DNA of 64,000 nucleotides. It comes from Paractinoplanes bogorensis. GTDB lineage: Bacteria; Actinomycetota; Actinomycetes; Mycobacteriales; Micromonosporaceae. A model generated the notes under the pieces. That model did no database searches. It saw nothing but the letters and a program-made list of their open reading frames with translations, and was not told the origin of the DNA. This document shows, piece by piece, positions 56,270 through 64,000 of this stretch. Both the position numbers and the translations under genes were made by a program. Where the stretch lies: the NCBI RefSeq assembly GCF_018829635.1, contig NZ_JAHKKG010000009.1:62001-126000 (forward strand). Reading direction: 5' to 3'. Position 1 is the first letter of the stretch. Every line of letters starts with the position of its first letter.

Positions 56270-56628
56270 CCGGTCCAGAGTAGGCAATCGAGTGCCGGGA
56301 AGCGCTTTCCGCCGGAGAATCCGTTTTAAGACTTTATTCAAGTCGCGCCGGAACCGGTTCCGCCGTCCCCGTTATTCGACCCTCGTGTGCGCGAACGGGC
56401 AACCGGCGTACGGGAATGAACTGGGGTTTTGCCTAAAAGGGCAGGCTCGGCGCGAACATGTCGGGCGCAAGACCGGCGAGGTTCCGGAACCGTGTTCATC
56501 TATGGACAGCTGATGAACAGGTTCCCTAGCGTCCACTGCGGGGGAGCGCTCTCCAAACGATCGAGGAGAGTCCGGCCTTCCCTAGGGCGCAAGAGTCCCC
56601 CTTGCGCATCCCCGCCCAAGGAGAAGCA
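56270..56628 (+). promoter_or_regulatory. Intergenic region with structured leader of the discoidin/beta-helix gene
   Basis: No gene is visible. Two palindromes, CGGAACCGGTTCCG (56349-56362) and GGTTCCGGAACC (56480-56491), are candidate operators. From 56493 there are stems TGTTCATC/GATGAACA (56493-56500 with 56512-56519), a hairpin CTCTCC/GGAGAG within 56551-56575, CCCTAGGG, and GCGCAAG/CTTGCGC ending about 20 bp before the start. The sequence TTCCCTAG occurs twice. It matches none of the riboswitch classes I can recall. Confidence 0.55.
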
Positions 56629-58857
56629 ATGACCATCCCCGTCTCCTCCGCTCCCGAGCGGAGACGCTCCCCCTGGCGTCTCGCCGCGATAGGTGGCCTC
56701 GTCGCCTCCGTCGTGGCGGGCTACGCCGCCATCACCGCGGTCGGCGCCAGTGCCGCGGAAACCCTGCTCTCGCAAGGCAAACCGGCTACCGCGTCGTCCA
56801 CCGAGGCGGCCGGCGCGTACCTGGCCTCGGAGGCCGTGGACGGTAACGCCGGCACCCGGTGGTCGTCCGCCTTCAGTGACCCACAGTGGCTGCAGGTCGA
56901 CCTGGGCAGCTCGCAGTCCATCTCGCGGGTCGAGCTGAACTGGGAGACGGCCGCGGCCAAGGCCTTCCAGCTGCAGGTCTCGGACAACGCCAGCACCTGG
57001 ACCAATATCTACTCGACGACCACATCGACCGGCGGCAACCAGAACCTCACGGTCAGCGGCACCGGCCGGTACGTGCGGATGTACGGCACTCAGCGCACCA
57101 CCGGCTACGGCTACTCGCTGTGGGAGTTCAAGGTGTACGGGGGCGGCACCACCACTCCCCCGACGTCACCGCCGCCGAGCACTCCCCCGCCGACCGGCGA
57201 CCCGATCCCGGGCGGCGGCAGCCTCGGCACCAACGTGGTCGTCTTCGACCCGTCGATGTCGAGCGCCAGCATCCAGGCGCGGGCCGACCAGATCTTCGCG
57301 CAGCAGGAGTCGGCGCAGTTCGGCACCGGGCGCTACGTGCTGGCGTTCAAGCCGGGCACCTACAACGGCCTGAACATCCAGGTCGGCTTCTACACGTCGA
57401 TCGTCGGCCTCGGTCAGAACCCGCAGGACGTCCGGATCAACGGTGACATCACCGTCGACGCCGGCTGGTTCCAGGGCAACGCGACCCAGAACTTCTGGCG
57501 CAGCACCGAGAACGTGTCGGTCTACCCGGTCAACGGCACCAACCGCTGGGCCGTCTCGCAGGCCGCGCCGTTCCGCCGGATGGACATCCACGGCAACCTC
57601 AACCTGGCCCCCAACGGCTACGGCTGGGCGTCCGGCGGCTACATCTCGGACTCCCGGATCAGCGGCAGCGAGGGTCAGTACTCGCAGCAGCAGTGGTTCA
57701 CCCGGGACAGCCAGATCGGCTCGAACACCAACGCGGTGTGGAACCAGACGTTCGTCGGCGTGCAGGGCGCTCCGGCCGCGAGCTACCCGAACCCGCCGTA
57801 CACGGTCATCGGCCAGACCCCGGTCATCCGCGAGAAGCCGTACCTCTACCAGAGCGGCAGCGACTACGCGGTCTTCGTGCCCAACCTGCGCACCAACACC
57901 TCGGGCGCGACCTGGGTCAACGGCAACACCCCGGGCTCGTCCATCCCGCTCTCGCAGTTCTACGTGGCCAAGCCCGGCGACACCGCCGCGCGGATCAACC
58001 AGGCGCTGGCCCAGGGCCTGAACCTGATCTTCCAGCCGGGCATCTACCACGTCAACCAGACGATCAACGTGACCCGGGCCAACACCGTGGTGCTCGGCCT
58101 CGGCTACGCCACGATCATCCCGGACAACGGCGTCACCGCGATGCAGGTGGCCGATGTGGACGGCGTGAAGGTGGCCGGCGTGCTGTTCGACGCGGGCACC
58201 ACCAACTCGCCGAACCTGCTGGTCATGGGCGCGGCCGGCTCTTCCGCGAACCACGCCGCCAACCCGTCGACCGTCCAGGACGTCTTCTTCCGGATCGGTG
58301 GCTACATCGCCGGCAAGGCCACCAACAGCCTGCTGGTGAACAGCAACAACGTGATCATCGACCACATCTGGGCGTGGCGCGCCGACCACGGCAACGGCGG
58401 CACCTACGGCTGGACGATCAACACGGCCGACAGTGGCCTGATCGTCAACGGCAACAACGTGACCGCGTACGGGCTGTTCGTCGAGCACTACCAGAAGACC
58501 GAGGTGCTCTGGAACGGCAACGGCGGCCGCACGTACTTCCTGCAGAACGAGCAGCCGTACGACCCGCCGTCGAACGCCGCCTGGCGCAGTGACGGCGTCG
58601 GCTACCCGGCCTACAAGGTGGCCGACAACGTCACCTCGCACGAGGCCTGGGCCATGGGCAGCTACGCGTTCTTCCAGAACAACCCGGCCGTGCACTCGGC
58701 CAACGGGTTCCAGGCGCCGGCCAACGGCAGCGTGAGGTTCCACAACATCTTCACGATCTCGCTGGCCAGCGGCACGATCGACCACGTGGTCAACAACATC
58801 GGCGACGCCGCCACGGCCGACGCGGTCGTCCCGCGGACGGTCACCAACTTCCCCTGA
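56629..58857 (+). CDS. Secreted discoidin (F5/8C) plus right-handed beta-helix protein
   Basis: The 742-residue exported protein starts at ATG 56629, with AAGGAGAAG just upstream. After a signal/TM segment (WRLAAIGGLVASVVAGYAAITAVGASA) comes a discoidin domain (GKPATASSTEAAGAYLASEAVDGNAGTRWSS to YSLWEFKVYG), a Pro/Thr linker, and a beta-helix of about 530 residues (TYNGLNIQVGFYTSIVGLG, VRINGDITVDAGWF, NVIIDHIWAWRADHGNGGTYGW, NNVTAYGLFVEHYQKTEVLWNG). Similar actinomycete proteins are usually called coagulation factor 5/8 type. A polysaccharide-acting or -binding role is likely, but the enzyme class is unclear. Confidence 0.85.
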   Translation: MTIPVSSAPERRRSPWRLAAIGGLVASVVAGYAAITAVGASAAETLLSQGKPATASSTEAAGAYLASEAVDGNAGTRWSSAFSDPQWLQVDLGSSQSISRVELNWETAAAKAFQLQVSDNASTWTNIYSTTTSTGGNQNLTVSGTGRYVRMYGTQRTTGYGYSLWEFKVYGGGTTTPPTSPPPSTPPPTGDPIPGGGSLGTNVVVFDPSMSSASIQARADQIFAQQESAQFGTGRYVLAFKPGTYNGLNIQVGFYTSIVGLGQNPQDVRINGDITVDAGWFQGNATQNFWRSTENVSVYPVNGTNRWAVSQAAPFRRMDIHGNLNLAPNGYGWASGGYISDSRISGSEGQYSQQQWFTRDSQIGSNTNAVWNQTFVGVQGAPAASYPNPPYTVIGQTPVIREKPYLYQSGSDYAVFVPNLRTNTSGATWVNGNTPGSSIPLSQFYVAKPGDTAARINQALAQGLNLIFQPGIYHVNQTINVTRANTVVLGLGYATIIPDNGVTAMQVADVDGVKVAGVLFDAGTTNSPNLLVMGAAGSSANHAANPSTVQDVFFRIGGYIAGKATNSLLVNSNNVIIDHIWAWRADHGNGGTYGWTINTADSGLIVNGNNVTAYGLFVEHYQKTEVLWNGNGGRTYFLQNEQPYDPPSNAAWRSDGVGYPAYKVADNVTSHEAWAMGSYAFFQNNPAVHSANGFQAPANGSVRFHNIFTISLASGTIDHVVNNIGDAATADAVVPRTVTNFP

Positions 58858-58870
58858 TCCTCCTCTTAGC

Positions 58871-58916
58871 GATGAGGGCGGCGCCGTGGGTCAATACCCG
58901 CGGCGCCGCTCTCGTC
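58871..58916 (+). terminator. Long terminator stem after the discoidin gene
   Basis: An almost continuous stem of about 20 bp (58871-58890 with 58897-58916, including GCGGCGCCG/CGGCGCCGC) starts 13 bp after the stop. It also ends beside the stop of the convergent ATPase gene and may work for both. Confidence 0.8.
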
Positions 58917-60168
58917 ACGGGGCGGCGACCTGCCAGAGCGCGCTGACCGGCATGGCCCGCAGCCGATCGCCGAACGGAAGCGTCGAGGCGCCGGTATAGA
59001 GCACGACCCCGGCAACGAAGTCGTCGCCCAGACGCTCGGCCAGGCGGCGCAGCCCTCGGAAGTCATCGGATCCGACCGTTGAGGCGGCCTTGACCTCGAT
59101 GCCGACCACCTGGCCGGCCCTGTTCTCCAGCACGACGTCGACCTCGAACTTGCTGTGGTCGCGGTAGTGGGAGATCTCCACCGCCTGCTGACACCAGGTG
59201 CGCTGGCGGGACAGCTCGGACAACACGAAGGACTCGAGCAACGGTCCGAACGGCGCTCCGGGCCGAAGCAGTGCGTGACCGTCGACGTCGAGCTCGTTCG
59301 AGGCCAGCCCGGAGTCGACGAAGACCAGCTTCGGCGCGGCTGTAGCCCGTGTGCCGAGGTTACGTGACCATCCAGGGATGCGTTTGACCAGGAAGATCTC
59401 TTCCAGCGCCTGAAGGTACCGAGCGATCGTCGGGCGGCTCAGCCCGAGCGCCGACTCCAGTGAATTGGCGCCGAGCACGGTCGCGGACCTGGCCGCCAAC
59501 AGCCGCACCATCTTGCGGAGCTCGCCTTTGCGCTGGATGTCGGACAGCTGCCGGATATCGCGGTCGAGGAGAGCTTGGATGTACGCGTCGAAGAAGCGTT
59601 CCCGGCGCCGGGCATCGTCTCGAGTGGTGGCCTCGGGGAGCCCACCGCGCACGATCCTGGCGGCGTAGTCAGCCCGGGTGACAGCCGACTGGTGCCGCAG
59701 CTCGGGACCGAGCGAGAAGATCGCGTCCACGAAGCCGTCCGGCGTGCCGTCGATCTCTCCTTGGGAGAGGGGCCACAGCTCGACGGTTTCCATGCGTCCG
59801 GGGAGCGCGTCGGGCGCGGCAATCATGCCGAACAGCTGCGAGGAGCCGGTGAGCAGGAAGCGGCCGGGTCGCGGGTTCTCGTCGACGGACACCTTGATGG
59901 CGAGCAGAAGCTCGGGTACGCGCTGAATCTCGTCGATGACCAGCAGCTCCGGGGAATCGACGAAGCCTTCCGGATCGGCGATCGCCGCTGCGCGATCGGC
60001 TGCGCGGTCGAGATCTCGACGGTCGGCCAGCCGGTCACCGGCGACGACCCGGACGAGAGTGCTCTTGCCGGCCTGACGAGCTCCGCTGATCAGGACGACT
60101 CGCGTGTCGGCAAGTGCGGCTGCCACCTGCGCAGCGGCCCGGCGCGGAATAAGTTCAGTCGTCGCCAC
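58915..60168 (-). CDS. AAA ATPase with DUF4143 domain
   Basis: The 417-residue protein has Walker A SGARQAGKSTLVR (about residues 28-40) and Walker B LLVIDEIQRVPELLLAIK, then LLTGSSQLF. The middle part holds a winged-helix segment (LESALGLSRPTIARYLQALEEIFLVKRIPGW). The C-terminal DUF4143 part carries nuclease-like residues (FEVDVVLENRAGQVVGIEVKAAST, an E...D...ExK pattern of PD-(D/E)XK type). The family is common and its role is not settled, though some members are linked to genome or mobile-element defence. GTG 60168 is the start. A 22-bp repeat array lies directly upstream. Confidence 0.87.
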   Translation of the reverse strand: MATTELIPRRAAAQVAAALADTRVVLISGARQAGKSTLVRVVAGDRLADRRDLDRAADRAAAIADPEGFVDSPELLVIDEIQRVPELLLAIKVSVDENPRPGRFLLTGSSQLFGMIAAPDALPGRMETVELWPLSQGEIDGTPDGFVDAIFSLGPELRHQSAVTRADYAARIVRGGLPEATTRDDARRRERFFDAYIQALLDRDIRQLSDIQRKGELRKMVRLLAARSATVLGANSLESALGLSRPTIARYLQALEEIFLVKRIPGWSRNLGTRATAAPKLVFVDSGLASNELDVDGHALLRPGAPFGPLLESFVLSELSRQRTWCQQAVEISHYRDHSKFEVDVVLENRAGQVVGIEVKAASTVGSDDFRGLRRLAERLGDDFVAGVVLYTGASTLPFGDRLRAMPVSALWQVAAP

Positions 60169-60190
60169 ACCTCATGCTAGCTGGGAAGAT

Positions 60191-60301
60191 TTCGATCCGC
60201 GACGTTTCGGCTTTCGATTTGCGGCAGGTCGGCTTTCGATTTGCGGGACTCGCGTGTTCGATCTGCGGCAGCTTGCATGTTCGATCTGCGGCAACCGCCG
60301 T
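60191..60301. repeat. 22-bp iteron-like direct repeats, five copies
   Basis: TTCGAT(C/T)(C/T)GCG starts at 60191, 60213, 60235, 60257 and 60280, a period of 22-23 bp, with a decayed sixth unit at 60302. The units lie upstream of the DUF4143 ATPase start (60168) and before the end of the LacI gene (60334). Confidence 0.85.
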
Positions 60302-60333
60302 GTTCATTACCGGTCGACCTGCCGGTCCGGGCG

Positions 60334-61320
60334 TTACAGCTCGCCCGAACCGCGGGGGATGAGCGTGGTCGGGATGCGAATCTCGCGCGGTGGGCCGTCG
60401 TAGCCGGCGATGCGCTCGAACAGCGCCTCGGCCGCCGCCCCGCCCATCCGGGCCGGGTCCTGGGCGACCACGGTGACCGGCGGGTCGAGCAGGTCGGCCA
60501 GCGGGAAGTCGTCAAAACCGACCAGCGCCACCGAGTGCGCCCGGCCCAGCCGGCGTAGCGCGCGGACGACCCCGATCGTGATCGTGTTCTGGGCGGCGAA
60601 GATGGCCGTGGGCGGCTCAGGGCCGCGCAGCAGGGCGATGGTGGCGCGTTCGGCGGCGAGCGGATCGTGCAGATCGTGCACCACCGGACCGGCTCGGCGG
60701 CCGAGGGCGCGTTCGTAGCCGAGGTGGCGGTCGCGGGCCGTGGAGAGCCGCCGGTGGTCGCCGAGGAAGGCGATCCGGCGATGGCCGCGGGCGACCAGGT
60801 GGCGTACGGCTCCAGCCGCCCCCGAGACGTTGGTCGAGATCACCGTGTCACCGGTCGTGCCGGTCGGCGTGCGGTCGACGAAGACGACCGGCATGGCCGT
60901 GTGCGCGGCCAGATGGCCCAGGTCAGCGCCGGTGGGGGCGAGGATCAGCCCGTCCGTCTGCCGTTCCGCGAACGCCGCGGCCAGGTCGCGTTCCCGTTGC
61001 GGGTCTTCGTCGAGGCTGCCGGTCAGCACCTGGACGCCGCGGCCGCGGGCCTCGTTCTCGATGGCCCGGTGCACGGCCGCCGAGAACGGGTTGGACACGT
61101 CCTCGAGAAGCATGCCGATGGTCCTGGTGCGACGGTCGTTGCGGCGCAGCATGCTCGCGCCGAGGTGCTGCCGGTAACCCAGCGACGCGACGGCGGCCTG
61201 CACCCGGGCGGCCAGGTCGGGCGCCACCGTGGTCTCCCCGTTGACCACGCGGGACACCGTCTTGAGGCTGACGCCGGCGCTGCGGGCAACGTCGTTCATC
61301 GTGGGTCTCTGAGGCGTCAT
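60334..61320 (-). CDS. LacI-family regulator of the second sugar ABC importer
   Basis: The 328-residue repressor starts at ATG 61320 (TPQRPTMNDVARSAGVSLKTVSRVVNGE), with GGGGGTGGA upstream. The HTH is classical and the sensor domain shows IGMLLEDVSNPFSAAVHRAIENEA and ALVGFDDFPLADLLDPPVTVVAQDP. It is divergent from a binding-protein/permease/ATPase operon whose promoter carries the palindrome AGACAACGTTGTCT, its likely binding site. Its leader contains the same ATCGACGGGGG motif as the protease genes. Confidence 0.92.
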   Translation of the reverse strand: MTPQRPTMNDVARSAGVSLKTVSRVVNGETTVAPDLAARVQAAVASLGYRQHLGASMLRRNDRRTRTIGMLLEDVSNPFSAAVHRAIENEARGRGVQVLTGSLDEDPQRERDLAAAFAERQTDGLILAPTGADLGHLAAHTAMPVVFVDRTPTGTTGDTVISTNVSGAAGAVRHLVARGHRRIAFLGDHRRLSTARDRHLGYERALGRRAGPVVHDLHDPLAAERATIALLRGPEPPTAIFAAQNTITIGVVRALRRLGRAHSVALVGFDDFPLADLLDPPVTVVAQDPARMGGAAAEALFERIAGYDGPPREIRIPTTLIPRGSGEL

Positions 61321-61327
61321 TGATCCA

Positions 61328-61346
61328 CCCCCGTCGATGTTGATCA
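61328..61346 (-). promoter_or_regulatory. Shared leader motif ATCGACGGGGG, copy 3 (LacI gene)
   Basis: The minus-strand sequence TGATCAACATCGACGGGGG ends 7 nt before ATG 61320. It is like the copies at 27892-27910 and 29498-29516. Confidence 0.55.
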
Positions 61347-61374
61347 CTGATTGCAACATCTTGGAAACTCATTG

Positions 61375-61403
61375 TTGACATGAGTTAACGGCAGGCGTCT
61401 ACT
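61375..61403 (+). promoter_or_regulatory. Promoter of the second sugar ABC operon
   Basis: TTGACA (61375-61380) and TCTACT (61398-61403) are separated by 17 bp, a good consensus -35 with an acceptable -10. Confidence 0.65.
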
Positions 61404-61406
61404 GCG

Positions 61407-61420
61407 AGACAACGTTGTCT
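61407..61420 (+). promoter_or_regulatory. LacI-type operator AGACAACGTTGTCT
   Basis: A perfect 14-bp palindrome starts 3 bp after the -10, at the expected transcription start. AAATCGATTT (61433-61442), just before the ribosome site, is a second palindrome of unknown role. Confidence 0.75.
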
Positions 61421-61451
61421 TTCGATTTTGCTAAATCGATTTGGAGGAGAC

Positions 61452-62513
61452 ATGCGCGATCTCGCCATGTCCAGGACCGGGAGGTTGATGGCCGCTGGAT
61501 GCGCCGTCGCTCTGGTGCTCGGTGCCGCCGCGTGCGGTGGCGGAGACTCCGGGAGCGGCGACGGGACGGTCGTCGGGCTCATCACCAAAACGGACACCAA
61601 CCCGTTCTTCGTCAAGATGAAGGAAGGCGCTCAGGCCGCCGCGAAAGCGCAGGGCGTCACGCTGCAAACCTTCGCCGGCAAGCAGGACGGCGACAACGAG
61701 GCCCAGGTGCAGGCGATCGAGAACCTGATCTCGGCCGGAGCCAAGGGCTTCCTGATCACCCCGAACGACTCCAAGGCGATCGTGCCCAGCATCGACAAGG
61801 CCAAGACCGACGGAAACATGCTGGTCATCGCGCTGGACACGCCGACCGACCCGCCGGACGCGGTGGACGCCACGTTCGCCACCGACAACTACCAGGCCGG
61901 TCTCCTGATCGGACAGTGGGCCAAGGCCAAGTTCGCCAAGGACAACAAGCAGGCCAAGATCGCCCTGCTCGACCTCAACGCCAACCAGGTCTCCGTCGAC
62001 GTGCAGCGCGACCAGGGCTTCCTCGAGGGCTTCGGGATCGACGTCAAGGACAAGACGAAGATCGGCGACGAGAGCGACCCGCGGATCGCCGGGCACGACG
62101 TCACCGACGGCGCCGAGGACGGCGGGCGTACGGCGATGGAGAACCTGCTGCAGAAGGACCCGTCGATCAACCTGGTCTACACGATCAACGAGCCCGCCGC
62201 GGCCGGCGCCTACCAGGCCATCAAGTCGGCCGGTAAGGAGAAGGACGTCACGATCGTCTCGGTCGACGGCGGCTGCCCGGGCGTCGACAACGTCTCCAAG
62301 AAGATCATCGGCGCGACCTCGATGCAGTTCCCGCTCAAGATGGCCCAGATGGGCATCGAGGCCATCGCGGCCTACGCCAAGGACGGCACCAAGCCCAAGG
62401 CGACCGAGGGCAAGACCTTCGTCGACACCGGCGTCCAGTTGATCACCGACGACCCGCAGACCGGCGTGGAGGCCAAGGACTCCGCGTGGGGCAAGCAGAA
62501 CTGCTGGGGCTGA
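61452..62513 (+). CDS. Sugar-binding lipoprotein (FrcB/RbsB-like)
   Basis: The 353-residue lipoprotein starts at ATG 61452 with GGAGGAG directly upstream. The signal MSRTGRLMAAGCAVALVLGAAAC ends in the lipobox AAAC. The mature part has the type-I periplasmic-binding fold: VVGLITKTDTNPFFVKMKEGAQAAAKAQGV, IENLISAGAKGFLITPNDSKAIVP, FATDNYQAGLLIGQWAKAKF and TIVSVDGGCPGVDNV. Closest in pattern to fructose/ribose-type receptors. The true ligand is unknown. Confidence 0.93.
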   Translation: MRDLAMSRTGRLMAAGCAVALVLGAAACGGGDSGSGDGTVVGLITKTDTNPFFVKMKEGAQAAAKAQGVTLQTFAGKQDGDNEAQVQAIENLISAGAKGFLITPNDSKAIVPSIDKAKTDGNMLVIALDTPTDPPDAVDATFATDNYQAGLLIGQWAKAKFAKDNKQAKIALLDLNANQVSVDVQRDQGFLEGFGIDVKDKTKIGDESDPRIAGHDVTDGAEDGGRTAMENLLQKDPSINLVYTINEPAAAGAYQAIKSAGKEKDVTIVSVDGGCPGVDNVSKKIIGATSMQFPLKMAQMGIEAIAAYAKDGTKPKATEGKTFVDTGVQLITDDPQTGVEAKDSAWGKQNCWG

Positions 62514-62514
62514 C

Positions 62515-63534
62515 ATGGCCACCGCCACCGCGCCCGCCGACTTCGACGTCCACAAGCAGGACTCGCTGGGTCTGCGCGTGCAGCATGTGCTGCACGCCAA
62601 CCCGGTGCTCGGCCCGCTGGCCGTCCTGGTGCTGGCGATCATCGCGTTCTCGATCGTCAACACCCGCTTCTTCTCCGCTCCCAACCTCTCGCTGGTGCTG
62701 GCTCAGGTCACGGTGATCGCCACGCTCGCCCTCGGGCAGACGATGGTCATCCTGACCGCCGGCATCGACCTCGCGGCCGGCATCATCGCCGTCTTCTCCG
62801 GGGTTCTCATGGCGGCCTTCTGCACCCGGGCCGGCATGCCGGGCGTGCTGGCCCTGATCCTCGGGTTCGCCTGCGGCACGGCGATGGGCGCCATCAACGG
62901 CTTCCTGGTCACCCGGATCAAGCTGCCACCGTTCATCGTCACGCTCGGCACGCTGACCATCTTCCTGTCGCTCAACTCGGTGATCAGCAACAGCGAGACC
63001 GTGCGGGGCTCCGACATGCCCGACCTGATGACGTGGACCGGGAGCACCATCCCGATCGGGAACTTCCGTCTCACGTACGGGTCGATCATCATGCTCGCGC
63101 TGTTCGCGTACTTCTACTACGCCCTCAAGCAGACCGCCTGGGGCAAACACGTGTACGCCACCGGTGACGACATCGAGGCCGCCCGGCTCGCCGGTATCCA
63201 GACCCCGCGCGTGCTGTTCTCGGTCTACACGGTGGCCGGCCTGCTCTACGCGGTCGGCGGCTGGATCCTGATCGGCCGCCTCGCCTCGGCCAGTCCCAAC
63301 GTCGGCACCGACTACAACCTCGACTCGATCACCGCGGTCGTGCTCGGTGGCACCAGCCTCTTCGGCGGCCGGGGCAGCGTGATCGGCACGCTGATCGGCG
63401 CGCTCATCGTCGGCGTGTTCCGCAACGGCCTGCAGCTGGGCGGCGTCGAGGTGGTGTGGCAGGGATTCGCCATCGGCCTGCTCGTGCTGGTCGCGGTCTC
63501 GCTCGACCAGTGGATCCGGAAGGTGAAGACGTGA
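62515..63534 (+). CDS. CUT2 sugar ABC permease
   Basis: The 339-residue membrane protein is of the RbsC/FrcC type: GQTMVILTAGIDLAAGIIAVFSGVLMA, FIVTLGTLTIFLSLNSVIS and AVVLGGTSLFGGRGSVIGTLIGALIVG. ATG 62515 is 2 bp after the binding-protein stop. The stop overlaps the ATPase start (GTGA). Confidence 0.95.
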   Translation: MATATAPADFDVHKQDSLGLRVQHVLHANPVLGPLAVLVLAIIAFSIVNTRFFSAPNLSLVLAQVTVIATLALGQTMVILTAGIDLAAGIIAVFSGVLMAAFCTRAGMPGVLALILGFACGTAMGAINGFLVTRIKLPPFIVTLGTLTIFLSLNSVISNSETVRGSDMPDLMTWTGSTIPIGNFRLTYGSIIMLALFAYFYYALKQTAWGKHVYATGDDIEAARLAGIQTPRVLFSVYTVAGLLYAVGGWILIGRLASASPNVGTDYNLDSITAVVLGGTSLFGGRGSVIGTLIGALIVGVFRNGLQLGGVEVVWQGFAIGLLVLVAVSLDQWIRKVKT

Positions 63535-64000
63535 CGACGTCGACGGGAAAACACTCGGCCACCCCGGTGCTCCAGGCCAAAGGGCTCACCAAACGGTACG
63601 GCCGGGTGGTCGCGATCAACGGCAGCGACCTCGAGCTCTATCCCGGCGAGATCCTGGCCGTCATCGGGGACAACGGGGCCGGCAAGTCCAGCCTGATCAA
63701 GGCGCTGTCCGGTGCGCTGGTCCCCGACGAGGGCGAGATCTTCCTGGACGGGCAGCAGGTCCAGTTCCGTACGCCGATGGACGCTCGGACCGCCGGCATC
63801 GAAACGGTGTACCAGACCCTCGCCGTGGCGCCCGGTCTCGACATCGCCGACAACCTGTTCCTCGGCCGTGAGGAACGCCGACCCGGCCCGCTCGGCTCGG
63901 TGTTCCGGATGCTCGACCGCAAACACATGCGCTCCGAGGCCAAGCGGCACATGAGCGAGCTGGGCGTGGCCACGTTGCAGAACATCGGCCAGGCCGTGGA
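63531..64000 (+). CDS. Sugar ABC ATPase, N-terminal part (cut by window edge)
   Basis: The frame is open from GTG 63531 to the edge, giving 156 residues. Walker A is GDNGAGKSS within ILAVIGDNGAGKSSLIKALSG. The Q-loop region ETVYQTLAVAPGLDIADNLFLGRE follows. The FrcA-type ATPases of this group have one ABC cassette and about 260 residues, while RbsA types have two. Which this is lies outside the window. It is coupled to the permease gene. Confidence 0.9.
   Translation, partial: MTTSTGKHSATPVLQAKGLTKRYGRVVAINGSDLELYPGEILAVIGDNGAGKSSLIKALSGALVPDEGEIFLDGQQVQFRTPMDARTAGIETVYQTLAVAPGLDIADNLFLGREERRPGPLGSVFRMLDRKHMRSEAKRHMSELGVATLQNIGQAV

Noticed and set aside
56493..56628. Leader as a c-di-GMP or c-di-AMP (ydaO) riboswitch
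   Set aside because: I could not find the conserved core sequences of either class. It is listed only as an unknown structured leader.
60191..60301. 22-bp repeats as a CRISPR array
   Set aside because: The period is too short for repeat plus spacer, the units are degenerate, and no cas genes are present.

Overview
This window reads as chromosomal DNA of a high-GC actinomycete, most likely Micromonosporaceae (Actinoplanes-like). The evidence is a very strong GC bias at third codon positions, many GTG starts, ATGA/GTGA stop-start overlaps, frequent cgtacg words, SigE-type and TPR-containing ECF sigma factors, a DUF1707 protein, an SAM methyltransferase of the actinomycete 'Methyltransf_19' type, and roadblock/LC7 genes. 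The genus is an inference. I saw no tRNA, rRNA, phage, transposase or CRISPR array.

Layout. 0-6 kb: SigE-type sigma factor with a coupled membrane partner, a TIM-barrel-like unknown protein, a MazG-like pyrophosphohydrolase, and a MarR regulator divergent from a 14-TM MFS pump and convergent with a second MFS pump. 6-18 kb: sugar-nucleotide epimerase, a predicted GH87 alpha-1,3-glucanase, a lipoprotein, a Tat-exported PHP hydrolase, an EAL-HDOD protein, an SDR, an ECF42 sigma factor with its DGPF/YCII partner, a LacI-type regulator, and a membrane sensor that looks like a histidine kinase that has lost its phospho-acceptor His and its ATPase domain. 17-24 kb: ahcY behind an SAH riboswitch, a Na+/H+ antiporter, a secreted helical protein, and a TetR-controlled ABC exporter. 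24-35 kb: an exported M4 metalloprotease and a tandem paralogue of its C-terminal half, a GGDEF-EAL protein translationally coupled to an amino-acid-type binding lipoprotein, two secreted proteins (propeller-like and LamG-like), a DUF1707 protein and a methyltransferase.

35-54.6 kb is the metabolic centrepiece, an L-rhamnose regulon. The minus-strand operon encodes a fused rhamnulose-1-P aldolase/lactaldehyde dehydrogenase, rhamnulokinase, LutA, LutB, LutC and an L-fucose/L-arabinose-isomerase-fold protein. The plus-strand operon encodes a CUT2 sugar ABC importer (ATPase, two permeases, binding protein), L-rhamnose mutarotase and L-rhamnose isomerase. A LacI regulator and palindromes of the TTGAAACNTTTCAA type lie at both promoters. 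The genes together explain conversion of L-rhamnose to DHAP plus L-lactate, and of L-lactate to pyruvate. A four-gene roadblock/LC7 cluster and a DUF4262 gene sit between the two operons.

54.6-64 kb: a two-gene HTH plus nucleotidyltransferase module (toxin-antitoxin-like), a YfcE-like phosphoesterase, a secreted discoidin/beta-helix protein behind a long structured leader, an AAA/DUF4143 ATPase with a 22-bp iteron-like array upstream, and a second LacI-controlled CUT2 sugar ABC importer that runs off the right edge.

The items most worth a second look are the degenerate histidine kinase, the repeat-expanded N-terminus of the rhamnose ABC ATPase, the three identical palindromes between lutA and lutB, the 22-bp array at 60191-60301, the structured leader at 56493-56628, the shared CGACGGGGG leader of three unrelated genes, and the orphan roadblock cluster.
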